Below the pieces are notes generated by a model, which ran no database searches, was not told the origin of the DNA, and saw only the letters and a program-made list of their open reading frames with translations. Source: a virus. Taken from it: DNA of 45,339 nt. Numbering within the stretch: position 1 is the first letter of the stretch; every line of letters starts with the position of its first letter. Position numbers and translations under genes: made by a program. Shown here in pieces: positions 14,918-22,505 of the stretch. The stretch spans positions 1-45,339 of IMG/VR virus record IMGVR_UViG_3300006924_000048, one strand, 5' to 3'.

Positions 14918-15657
14918 AGCTTCTTACAGCCTTTAGATAAGTATAGCTCGTTCAACTTAGATTGCTGTACATATTGAATAGGGTCTTGATATCCGGCATC
15001 AACGAAGCCCTTCACCCTCATACTAGAGGAAGGTGTTGTAGCATCTGCTAGTCCGTCTTTCCTATTAGAGTAACACGTCCAAGTATTACTAAAATCGACA
15101 CCTAACCGTACTCCTTCTTCAACGATAGCCTCTTTACTCATTGTAAGCAACGGGGCTTCAATATTGATACGATGCTCTCGGTTAAGAGCAATTAATGCAT
15201 TCATAGAGTCGACAAACTCGTTAGAGCCATCCCAATAACCAGCAAGGCTATCGACTTCAGCTGCACCATACCATACAGTATCAGCACCTTTAGCCTCAGC
15301 ATAAGCACAACCAATAGTATTAAACAACTGATTACGAAATGGGACATAACTTACAGGTTGAGCATCACCAGCCATCTTACTAATATCTGGATTGTCGATA
15401 TCTTCATTAGTAAGAGAAGAGGTAGGAGCTAGGTGCTTAATGAATCCAACATCAGCTATATAATGAGTTACTACTAAATCCGAAACTTTAGCCTTTACCG
15501 CTTCTATCTGACTCGATACACACTTTAGTTCACGCTTATGACGTTGACCATAATCGTATGAGATAAGATGAATTTCTCTAAATCCTCTATCTACTGCCAT
15601 ATGTAGTAGGACTACTGAGTCCATACCACCTGATATGCTTAATACTAATTTACTCAT
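14914..15657 (-). CDS. queC: 7-cyano-7-deazaguanine (preQ0) synthase QueC, variant zinc site
   Basis: QueC converts 7-carboxy-7-deazaguanine plus ammonia and ATP to preQ0. The PP-loop SISGGMDS is at residues 7-14, followed by SYDYGQRH, then SYVPFRNQLF and WYGAAEVDS, all in the family order. QueC enzymes normally bind zinc with four cysteines near the C-terminus. Here only C195 (TWTCYSNRKD) remains, and the later cysteines are replaced by a GLADATTPSSSMRVKGF stretch. The flanking RVKGF and AGYQDP residues are conserved, so this is substitution rather than a frameshift. The gene overlaps uvsX by 8 nt and is probably co-transcribed with it. Confidence 0.88.
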   Translation of the reverse strand: MSKLVLSISGGMDSVVLLHMAVDRGFREIHLISYDYGQRHKRELKCVSSQIEAVKAKVSDLVVTHYIADVGFIKHLAPTSSLTNEDIDNPDISKMAGDAQPVSYVPFRNQLFNTIGCAYAEAKGADTVWYGAAEVDSLAGYWDGSNEFVDSMNALIALNREHRINIEAPLLTMSKEAIVEEGVRLGVDFSNTWTCYSNRKDGLADATTPSSSMRVKGFVDAGYQDPIQYVQQSKLNELYLSKGCKKL

Positions 15658-16810
15658 TTTTATCTAAGGAATCTTTTAGGATTTCATTCTCTTCTTTAGG
15701 AACTACTACCTCTTCTTCTACCTCATCTGGTACTTCACTCTCTTCACCACCACTATAGGCCCACTCAGTCTTGATCTTCTCTTCAAGTACCGGTAGGATC
15801 GTATTCTCCCAAAGGTCAATATCCTTACGGAAGTTCTTATAGTAACCAATCTTCTTACCATCGGGTAGTTGATAAGTAGAACCAGTTTGAATAACAGCAC
15901 CTACACCTACAGCAAGGTCAAGTAGACCATAATAACGGTCAAGTCCAGTATGAAACGAAAGGAACATTTCACCTTGAAGGTATTGCTTAATGAATCGATT
16001 CTTACGAGTAAGAGCTCTAATAAGAACACCTGCATAGTTCTTCTGACCTACCGCGGTTTCAGCATCCATAGTCTTACCACCATCACTCTTCATAGGCTTA
16101 CGAGCCAACTGAACAGTTACAGAAGGCAAATACACGATTGACTTACCACCAGGCATATGCTTCTCAATAGAAGGAAACATAGCAGCTGGATCATCATAAA
16201 CATGGTTAGTACATAAGATAGTAGTCTGAGTTGTAGCACCCAAGTTAGTACAAGTCTGCATAAGAGACTTCATCGCACGCGCTTTACTACCCATATCAGA
16301 AGAAGTACTCTCTTTACCCATACGACTATGCTCAAGTTCTGATTGAAGATTACCAAGCGAGTCGATAGCTACAATAAACTTACCTTCTAGACCTTTTTCC
16401 TTAACTGAAGTAAGGAACTTATACAACGCGTTACGAGTCTGCTCGATAGTAACACATGGCACATACTTCACTTTACTAATATCAAGACCAATACGAGCTG
16501 CTCCCTCAGGATCAACAGCGTTCTCCGTATCAAATATAACTGGAATCAAACCCTCCTTTTGTGCATTAGCTAGAATCTTGAGAACGAACAATGTCTTACC
16601 AGTCATAGACTCACCACCTAACATTGTTACTCGACCTTTAGGAATACCACCATGAATAGAACCTGAGACAATAGCATTAAGAACATAGCTACCTGTATCA
16701 ATCCAACCACCTACACGCGACAACGTACTATCTTCTAAGTATGTTGCAAACGGATTTACTTTATCGATTGAATCTAACGCCGCTAGCGTATCTTTATCAA
16801 AATCACTCAT
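15650..16810 (-). CDS. uvsX: UvsX, RecA-like recombinase
   Basis: UvsX carries out strand exchange in recombination-dependent replication. Walker A is GGESMTGKT (residues 65-73), followed by VIFDTENAVDPE and Walker B FIVAIDSLGNL. Loop L2-like GGKSIVYLPSVTVQLARKP leads into the C-terminal core. The last 50 residues are acidic. Its length of 386 aa matches T4 UvsX (391). The promoter TTGATT-N16-TATAAT ends 6 nt before the ATG, so the mRNA is probably leaderless. Its partners UvsY and UvsW are at the far end of the window. Confidence 0.93.
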   Translation of the reverse strand: MSDFDKDTLAALDSIDKVNPFATYLEDSTLSRVGGWIDTGSYVLNAIVSGSIHGGIPKGRVTMLGGESMTGKTLFVLKILANAQKEGLIPVIFDTENAVDPEGAARIGLDISKVKYVPCVTIEQTRNALYKFLTSVKEKGLEGKFIVAIDSLGNLQSELEHSRMGKESTSSDMGSKARAMKSLMQTCTNLGATTQTTILCTNHVYDDPAAMFPSIEKHMPGGKSIVYLPSVTVQLARKPMKSDGGKTMDAETAVGQKNYAGVLIRALTRKNRFIKQYLQGEMFLSFHTGLDRYYGLLDLAVGVGAVIQTGSTYQLPDGKKIGYYKNFRKDIDLWENTILPVLEEKIKTEWAYSGGEESEVPDEVEEEVVVPKEENEILKDSLDKNE

Positions 16811-16816
16811 ATACCA

Positions 16817-16844
16817 ATTATATGAACCGAATTGTATTAATCAA
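16817..16844 (-). promoter_or_regulatory. Early-type promoter of uvsX
   Basis: TTGATT (16844-16839), 16 nt, TATAAT (16822-16817), 6 nt, ATG. This is the textbook example of the early class here. Confidence 0.7.
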
Positions 16845-17130
16845 CCGGTGGTTTGCTAATAATTCTATACCTCAAAATAGCGCACATAATAAAGATAGAG
16901 AATGTACCACCAACAAGACAATTAAATACAAGTGCTATTTTAAACCCAATGTAAAATTGATACATGAACAAGCATATATATCCAATTGTTGTGAGAACAA
17001 ACATGTTCAATGATAAGTCATCTACTCTCTTTGTACGGACAACTTTTATTAACTGAGGTACGTAGCTGGATACAAAAATTAAAGAGTAACAGTACCCTGC
17101 CCAATAACCAATAGATTCTAATATTTCCAT
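16837..17130 (-). CDS. SemiSWEET / PQ-loop membrane protein
   Basis: This 97-aa protein has three predicted membrane helices (residues about 8-26, 44-62, 66-86). The PQ-loop signature is YVPQLIKVVRTKRVDDLS with Pro25-Gln26. Size and topology are those of bacterial SemiSWEETs, which dimerise to move sugars across the inner membrane; related PQ-loop proteins carry other solutes. It starts directly after the sulfotransferase stop and precedes uvsX. A metabolic role during infection is inferred. The transported solute cannot be read from the sequence. Confidence 0.8.
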   Translation of the reverse strand: MEILESIGYWAGYCYSLIFVSSYVPQLIKVVRTKRVDDLSLNMFVLTTIGYICLFMYQFYIGFKIALVFNCLVGGTFSIFIMCAILRYRIISKPPVD

Positions 17131-17706
17131 TTATTTAAGTTCTATGTCGTAATTAAAATACTCAAAATCTTTTTCATACGTTTTATTAATTATATCCCGT
17201 AATTTTTGATTTATATCAGAACTATTAAATATTTTAGAAGTTTTATTTTTATGACTATTAATCACAACTGGTAATTTATATTTTTTCATTAGCATATTAA
17301 ACTCTGAGTTTAAATTTTCAAACCTCAACACTGATATAGGTATCTCATTATCTGTATAATAATATTGCGGCGTATAATGATTACCAATTTGATTATAATG
17401 AATAATTCTTCCAATCAAATAATTATTAAATTCTTCTTTTGTAAATTTGTCGCGTATTTTTTTTGCATATTGGCTTCCATCGCTACATTTGCAATGAAAT
17501 TCGGATATAATTCGTGTATATGGATTTCTTACAACTGTAAACCAATCGTATTTTTCTATAAGCGTTAAATGTTTATTTGATAATGTTTCATGCCAAAAAC
17601 CATATTCTTTATGGTGGCGACCCCATAATATATTACACTCTTTAGCTTCATCTTCTATTGTAGTTCCGGCAGTTTTAGTTATATGACTAAATTTTAATTG
17701 TTTCAT
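17131..17706 (-). CDS. Sulfotransferase (PAPS-dependent)
   Basis: The protein transfers sulfate from PAPS to an acceptor, probably a carbohydrate. The 5'-phosphosulfate loop is SHITKTAGTT at residues 7-16, the analogue of HIPKTGGTS in the family. The 3'-phosphate motif is VVRNPYTRIISEF from residue 58. The C-terminal YEKDFEYFNY matches the usual end of carbohydrate-type sulfotransferases. Length is 191 aa, a minimal domain. It overlaps the upstream gene by 4 nt. Codon use is more AT-rich than in the replication genes, hinting at acquisition. It may act with the glycosyl- and carbamoyltransferases of the window. Confidence 0.8.
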   Translation of the reverse strand: MKQLKFSHITKTAGTTIEDEAKECNILWGRHHKEYGFWHETLSNKHLTLIEKYDWFTVVRNPYTRIISEFHCKCSDGSQYAKKIRDKFTKEEFNNYLIGRIIHYNQIGNHYTPQYYYTDNEIPISVLRFENLNSEFNMLMKKYKLPVVINSHKNKTSKIFNSSDINQKLRDIINKTYEKDFEYFNYDIELK

Positions 17707-18104
17707 ATCTGACCTCTCTTCCGGATTTCAACCTTATCGAGAATTGACTTATTAAACTCTTTATCACAATTCTTCATGTTAGATAACCACCCTTCTTGTT
17801 GTATAGCTCCCCGAAGAATTAATCTTGTATCATTATTTGATTTGAGAATTGAGTATGGATAAAAGCTACACTTATGATTCTTCGCGAGTACTCTCTCAAT
17901 ACACTCCTTAATATAAGTCTTAATGTTATCACCTTTTTTAAAAGGTTCTGCTGTCTTAAAGGATGTAGCCCATGCAGTTATACGCGTTCCTTCTGCAGAT
18001 TCTAATATGCTTCCGGGGGTTGGCATGTATTGATCATAACCAAGCTCATCACAAACCTCTAATAGAATATCATAGAGCTCACTATCTTTTAAAATTATAC
18101 TCAT
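17703..18104 (-). CDS. Unknown 133-aa protein
   Basis: This is a mixed alpha/beta protein (MSIILKDSELYDILLEVCDELGYD at the start, then EGTRITAWATSFKTAEPF). The family is not recognised. ATG 18104 is preferred over a TTG two codons upstream. The start follows immediately after a hairpin plus T6, so expression may depend on read-through from the tRNA-Asn region or on an undetected promoter. It overlaps the sulfotransferase by 4 nt. Confidence 0.6.
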   Translation of the reverse strand: MSIILKDSELYDILLEVCDELGYDQYMPTPGSILESAEGTRITAWATSFKTAEPFKKGDNIKTYIKECIERVLAKNHKCSFYPYSILKSNNDTRLILRGAIQQEGWLSNMKNCDKEFNKSILDKVEIRKRGQI

Positions 18105-18108
18105 AATC

Positions 18109-18135
18109 AAAAAACTACCGATATATATCGATAGT
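18109..18135 (-). terminator. Hairpin plus T-run after tRNA-Asn
   Basis: In the minus direction a near-perfect 20-nt palindrome (CTATCGATAT/ATATCGGTAG, 9 of 10 pairs) is followed by TTTTTT. It fits an A/U-rich intrinsic terminator or an RNA-processing hairpin just 3' of the tRNA. Confidence 0.5.
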
Positions 18136-18140
18136 TAATT

Positions 18141-18215
18141 TGGCTCGGGTACTTGGATTCGAACCAAGGACCTAGTGGTTAACAGCCACCCGCTCTGCCG
18201 CTGAGCTATACCCGA
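18141..18215 (-). tRNA. tRNA-Asn (GTT)
   Basis: The acceptor stem TCGGGTA pairs with TACCCGA. The anticodon loop is CTGTTAA between GTGG and CCAC, giving anticodon GTT. The T-arm contains GGTTCGAATCC. The discriminator is G and the CCA end is encoded. Length is 75 nt. Confidence 0.95.
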
Positions 18216-18221
18216 AAAAGG

Positions 18222-18581
18222 TTAATTAGCTTCCTTACCATCATCACCAAACAACTTAATCACCTCTGGCTCTTCAGTCGCTGCTGGTGCTGGGTTATTA
18301 ATAGCACTATACTGCGCTTTAATCTGTTCGGTAAGAGAGACATTTGATGTTGCAATAGCCGACTTATAAAACGTCCAATCATTTTTTGTCCTATCACCTT
18401 CAATAAACTCCATAAAAAGGTAAGGAAAGGTTTGTACTTGAAGTTGCCCTGACTGTTGGTCAGGCTGAACATGTACAATAACTGGATTTTTTAAAGTAAG
18501 GGTTTCGTCTGTTTGAGCCGTTTCAACTCCAATAACAACTCGCCCAACTTGATCAACAATAGTAGTAATTTCTTCACTCAT
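18222..18581 (-). CDS. Conserved-looking 119-aa protein, unknown
   Basis: The N-terminal half is beta-rich (GRVVIGVETAQTDETLTLKNPVIVHV), compatible with an Sm-like or small barrel fold. A helix and a disordered Pro/Ala tail follow. I recall similar short proteins in other T4-like marine phages but cannot name a function. The promoter is clear: TTGATC-N16-TATAAT ending 8 nt before the ATG. It probably also drives tRNA-Asn directly downstream. Confidence 0.65.
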   Translation of the reverse strand: MSEEITTIVDQVGRVVIGVETAQTDETLTLKNPVIVHVQPDQQSGQLQVQTFPYLFMEFIEGDRTKNDWTFYKSAIATSNVSLTEQIKAQYSAINNPAPAATEEPEVIKLFGDDGKEAN

Positions 18582-18589
18582 ACACTGCT

Positions 18590-18617
18590 ATTATAACATA
18601 TAACATCTATTGATCAA
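18590..18617 (-). promoter_or_regulatory. Early-type promoter
   Basis: TTGATC (18617-18612), 16 nt, TATAAT (18595-18590), 8 nt, ATG 18581. Its -35 box is 3 nt from the -35 box of the divergent promoter. Confidence 0.65.
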
Positions 18618-18620
18618 CTG

Positions 18621-18648
18621 TTGATTTACCTTTTTTATTTCCTAAATA
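18621..18648 (+). promoter_or_regulatory. Divergent promoter of the glycan cassette (early and late features)
   Basis: TTGATT (18621-18626), 16 nt, TAAATA (18643-18648), 6 nt, GTG 18655. The downstream box equals the late element while the upstream box equals the early -35, so this promoter could be read by both polymerase forms. Confidence 0.5.
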
Positions 18649-18654
18649 TCGTTA

Positions 18655-19899
18655 GTGTCAAAGCGAACCATATTTTTACATTTACCAGCCTATCGCGACC
18701 CAGAGTTAATACCAACTATTGAGGATGCTTTGAATATGGCGGAGTTTCCAGAAAGAATACATTTTGGTATTTGCCGGCAATATAATCCAGAGGATGGTTT
18801 TGATGATTTATCTAAATATAAGGATGATCCTAGATTTAAAATAGAGGAGATCCACTATACTAAAGCCAAAGGTCTACCTTACGCTCGGGCATTAATAAAT
18901 GATACTCTTCTTACTGATGAAGACTTTGTATGTCAATTAGATTCGCATCATAGATTTACAAAAAATTGGGACACTACCTTAATTAAATGGTATGATAAGT
19001 TAGTTGACGATGGTTATAATCCTGTTATAGGTGGATATTCACCACTGTATAATCCCTTTAATGATCCAGAGGAGAGAGTTCAAGAGCCATGGATGTCGCA
19101 TGCAGCATGCTTTTATCCTTTTGGAACTATCTTTATTAGACCTGGGGCTACACCCAACTGGCAAAATTTAACGAAACCATACCCCGCTCGTTTTTTAAGT
19201 GGTCATTTTGCTTTTGGTCCAAATAAATGGGCAAGAGATGTAAAACACGACCCTAACATATTTTTCGCGGGTGAAGAATTAAATTTAACTGTTAGAACTT
19301 ATACTCATGGTTATGATTTATTTCACCCACATAGAGTAGTTATATGGCATGCTACTATGAGAGAAGAACGAAGTGGGATGTTAGTGTGGGATGATCAATA
19401 TAAAAGAGGTGAGAATCAATTGAGTATTGGTAATGACCTAGCACGTTCTCGTATCAGGCAGTTACTTGAAGTCGATAATAGTGGTCATGATTTAGGAGAG
19501 TATAGCCTCGGCACTGTAAGAGAGTTGAGTGATTATGAAGCGTACGCTGGTATAAATTTTAAAAATAAATCTTTTCATCAAGAAACAATAGATAATTTAC
19601 CACCTACTACTCCTACCACTGATCAGTGGAAAAAGTCTTACTATCATTTAGTAAATATTACCCCTGAAATGTTGCCTGGTAAAGATTATAAAAGTATATT
19701 AGTAGCTTTCGATGATGAAACTGGTAGTGGTGTTCATCAAACGTATATTAGTGATGATAGACTTACCCAGTTTTTGGATACTAGTAGTCCGATTCACTAT
19801 GAAGAAATGTTTGTAACAAACAACCCACCTGTTCGGGTAGTATATTGGGGTATATCAAAAGAAACAGGCTGGGCCGAAAGAGTAGAATTTAATTTATAA
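18655..19899 (+). CDS. Skp1-type GlcNAc transferase (GT-A)
   Basis: The family hallmark LPAYRDPEL (residues 10-18) is followed by PTIEDALNMAEFPERIHFGIC and QLDSHHR (94-100). Then come FLSGHFAFGP and FAGEELNLTVRTYTHGYD. This is the order seen in the GlcNAc-transferase family that includes the eukaryotic Skp1 hydroxyproline GlcNAc transferase. DSHHR supplies the DxD-like metal site. The C-terminal 130 residues form an extra module. It starts at GTG. It is the first gene of a five-gene plus-strand cassette and has a paralogue at the other end (24949-26211). Confidence 0.85.
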   Translation: MSKRTIFLHLPAYRDPELIPTIEDALNMAEFPERIHFGICRQYNPEDGFDDLSKYKDDPRFKIEEIHYTKAKGLPYARALINDTLLTDEDFVCQLDSHHRFTKNWDTTLIKWYDKLVDDGYNPVIGGYSPLYNPFNDPEERVQEPWMSHAACFYPFGTIFIRPGATPNWQNLTKPYPARFLSGHFAFGPNKWARDVKHDPNIFFAGEELNLTVRTYTHGYDLFHPHRVVIWHATMREERSGMLVWDDQYKRGENQLSIGNDLARSRIRQLLEVDNSGHDLGEYSLGTVRELSDYEAYAGINFKNKSFHQETIDNLPPTTPTTDQWKKSYYHLVNITPEMLPGKDYKSILVAFDDETGSGVHQTYISDDRLTQFLDTSSPIHYEEMFVTNNPPVRVVYWGISKETGWAERVEFNL

Positions 19900-19918
19900 A
19901 ATAAAAACAACAATAGTT

Positions 19919-20905
19919 ATGAATAAAAAAAATAAGATAGTTATACCTATAGCCGGTGCCCCTGTAAGATATAGGCTTGAAATTATGAAGAAGGCTTTTC
20001 CTGATTTACTTGATTATATAATACTTTTTACAACTAAGACCTCTTATCCTATGTATAAAGATTATCATAATGATTTTAAATTCGTATTCATAGAAGATTA
20101 CCAAGATGAATTTAGTAAAAGTAGTGATGAATTTGAGCGATTTCCAGAGTTTGAAACAGAAGAAGAATACTTTAAAAAAATAGCAGGATTTAAAGGTGCT
20201 TTTTCTTTAGATATAAGTCGGTTTATTTTTCCTTACTTAATGGAAAATGATATCTATAATTTTATTATTACAGAAACTGATTTTATTTTTAAAAACGATA
20301 TAGAGATGTTAGAAAAAGTCTTTAATAGTGTACCAGAGGGCACACTATACGCCCCATGGATGGGAGACGATATATTTAGTAACAATCCTAAACTTTGGAC
20401 CAATATACAGCACCTCTTTCCAGATATTAAACTTGAATATGATGAACCAATAAGGATGTGTGATGGTTTCTTAAGAGGATTCCATTTTCGTAATAAAGAA
20501 GACATGTACCTTTTTTATAAAATATATTGCGAGGCTATGAAGGATGCTATTAAAGATGACAAAATTAATAAAATTGGTACTAAATTATATTATGTTGATT
20601 ATGTAGTGCACATACTTATGCAGATATTTAAAAAGCAAAAAAACTACAATTGGGAGACTTGCTATAAATTTACTTTAATCGGTGGTCAAAAAGTAGGTCA
20701 CCATGTATGTAGACCTGAAGATACATTTTACCATTCTAGAGTTTCTACTTGGGAAGAAAAGTATAAGCTAGACAGAAATAATGTTACTTCTATTGAAGAG
20801 TATATTAAAAAAAATAAAGAACAACTCGACTATTATTATAGAGACCATGGGTATGTAGTTGAGGCAACTGATACTCATATTTTTACTAGTTTACAAAATT
20901 ATTAA
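19919..20905 (+). CDS. Putative glycosyltransferase-like protein
   Basis: The start KIVIPIAGAPVRYRLEIMKK resembles a nucleotide-binding beta strand. FIITETDFIF in the middle could be a DxD-like segment. GTLYAPWMGDD and RMCDGFLRGFHF follow, as in enzymes that hold a sugar nucleotide. I cannot assign a known family. Its position between a GlcNAc transferase and a carbamoyltransferase supports a glycan role. There is no Shine-Dalgarno, and the gene lies 19 nt after its neighbour. Confidence 0.6.
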   Translation: MNKKNKIVIPIAGAPVRYRLEIMKKAFPDLLDYIILFTTKTSYPMYKDYHNDFKFVFIEDYQDEFSKSSDEFERFPEFETEEEYFKKIAGFKGAFSLDISRFIFPYLMENDIYNFIITETDFIFKNDIEMLEKVFNSVPEGTLYAPWMGDDIFSNNPKLWTNIQHLFPDIKLEYDEPIRMCDGFLRGFHFRNKEDMYLFYKIYCEAMKDAIKDDKINKIGTKLYYVDYVVHILMQIFKKQKNYNWETCYKFTLIGGQKVGHHVCRPEDTFYHSRVSTWEEKYKLDRNNVTSIEEYIKKNKEQLDYYYRDHGYVVEATDTHIFTSLQNY

Positions 20906-20916
20906 CTTTTTATATA

Positions 20917-22500
20917 ATGATGGCAAATATAGCTTTTTACGGCTCACATAACGCAGCAGTAGTTGTTGAAAAAGATAACAAAATTGTTACTGTTATTGAA
21001 ATAGAGCGTTTTTTATCACAAAAAAATATTGGCGTAGCTCAATATAGCCCTGCTTATAGTAGAAAAACTATAATACCAGCAATCATAAAATATATAGAGG
21101 CGGAGTTTGGTATAAAGGAATACAATAAGTGCTATTTCATAAATGCGGATAGTTGTGAAGGTCAGGGAGACAAAGTACATCTAATTCACCATGAAGCGTC
21201 AATCCCAGCAAAAGAATTTATAGAAGGTAAGCATCATTTATCACACGCCGCTTGTGGGTTTTATCAAAGTAATTATGATGAAGCACTGATTGTTTCATAT
21301 GATGGTGGTGGTAATGATGGATTTTTTAATATATATCATGCAAAAGATAGAAATAGTATAGAGAGTATATATAGTTCCGGTGAAGATTTAGGATTCCCTT
21401 ATATGTCTTTCGGTGAATATCTTGGAGATATACGAAAAGAGCCTCTTAATATAGGCAATCTTGTATATTCAGGTAAAATAATGGGATTGGCTTCCTATGG
21501 TAAGTTACAACCTGAGTGGTTGGATGCATTTGAAGAATATTATAGGGCTATACCTTGTGGGCCTACATATCAAGATCATTTAGAAACATTATCTGAAAAA
21601 ACTGGACTAACTTTTGATGTTAATAATAGATATACTGGACAAACAGGATGGGATATAGCTAAGACTTCGCAAATAGCTTTTGAGAACGTATTCATGAGCA
21701 TTGTTAAGCCGTTTCTTAAAAAGTATCCCAATATACCACTTGTGGTATCTGGTGGATGTGGTTTAAATATATTACTAAATACTATGCTCTACGAAACCTT
21801 GGATAGAGAAGTATTTGTACCCCCGAACCCAAATGATTGCGGAATTGCAACTGGATTAATACTTAATCATATTAAACCTAAAAAGGCTTATGATATAACA
21901 TATGCAGGTATTGAAATATTAGATAAAAATACTTTAATGTCTCATTACGAAGACTTGAGAGGTAAAAAATTAAATACAAAGACATTAGTTAAAGATTTAG
22001 TGGAAGGCAGTATTGTAGGGGTTGTAAGGGGTAAATGTGAGCACGGTCCAAGAGCTTTAGGTAATAGAAGTATATTGTGTAATCCAGCGTTTCCGGAAAT
22101 GAAAGATATCTTAAACTCAAAAGTTAAAAATAGAGAGTGGTATAGACCTTTTGCTCCTGTATGCCGCTTAGAGGATGTTAGTAAGTATTTTAATTTTGAA
22201 GGGGAAAGCCGTTGGATGGGATTTTGCCCAACTGTTAAAGATGAGTGGAAAGAGCAATTATCTTCTATAACTCATGTTGACGGTACAGCAAGAGTGCAAA
22301 CGGTCACTAAAAAACAGAATCCTTGGTTATATAATCTTTTAACTAAGTTTGAAAAAAAGACTGGTGTAGGAGTTCTCCTTAATACTTCATTTAACATAAA
22401 CGGCAAGCCTATCTTATCTACATACGCTGATGCGGTTAAGGTTTATAGGGAGACTCATATGGATAGACTTTTGTTAGAAGATTTATACTTTAAAAAATAA
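20917..22500 (+). CDS. O-carbamoyltransferase (NodU/CmcH/TobZ family)
   Basis: The enzyme uses carbamoyl phosphate and ATP to carbamoylate a hydroxyl, typically on a sugar. The N-terminal ASKHA-type Kae1-like domain has HHLSHAACG (106-114) and SYDGGGNDG (127-135). The C-terminal YrdC-like region has HGPRALGNRS (376-385) and WYRPFAPVC. The length of 527 aa is normal for the family. The start could be either of two adjacent ATGs. It sits between sugar-transfer genes with gaps of 11 and 5 nt, so it almost certainly modifies the same glycan. Confidence 0.92.
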   Translation: MMANIAFYGSHNAAVVVEKDNKIVTVIEIERFLSQKNIGVAQYSPAYSRKTIIPAIIKYIEAEFGIKEYNKCYFINADSCEGQGDKVHLIHHEASIPAKEFIEGKHHLSHAACGFYQSNYDEALIVSYDGGGNDGFFNIYHAKDRNSIESIYSSGEDLGFPYMSFGEYLGDIRKEPLNIGNLVYSGKIMGLASYGKLQPEWLDAFEEYYRAIPCGPTYQDHLETLSEKTGLTFDVNNRYTGQTGWDIAKTSQIAFENVFMSIVKPFLKKYPNIPLVVSGGCGLNILLNTMLYETLDREVFVPPNPNDCGIATGLILNHIKPKKAYDITYAGIEILDKNTLMSHYEDLRGKKLNTKTLVKDLVEGSIVGVVRGKCEHGPRALGNRSILCNPAFPEMKDILNSKVKNREWYRPFAPVCRLEDVSKYFNFEGESRWMGFCPTVKDEWKEQLSSITHVDGTARVQTVTKKQNPWLYNLLTKFEKKTGVGVLLNTSFNINGKPILSTYADAVKVYRETHMDRLLLEDLYFKK

Positions 22501-22505
22501 AATTA

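Noticed and set aside
17133-17138. TAAATA before the SemiSWEET gene (-)
   Set aside because: It abuts the ATG and forms part of the preceding gene's last codons and stop. The spacing does not fit the late class.
19919-20905. Assignment to a named glycosyltransferase family
   Set aside because: Only weak DxD-like segments are seen, not enough for a family call.
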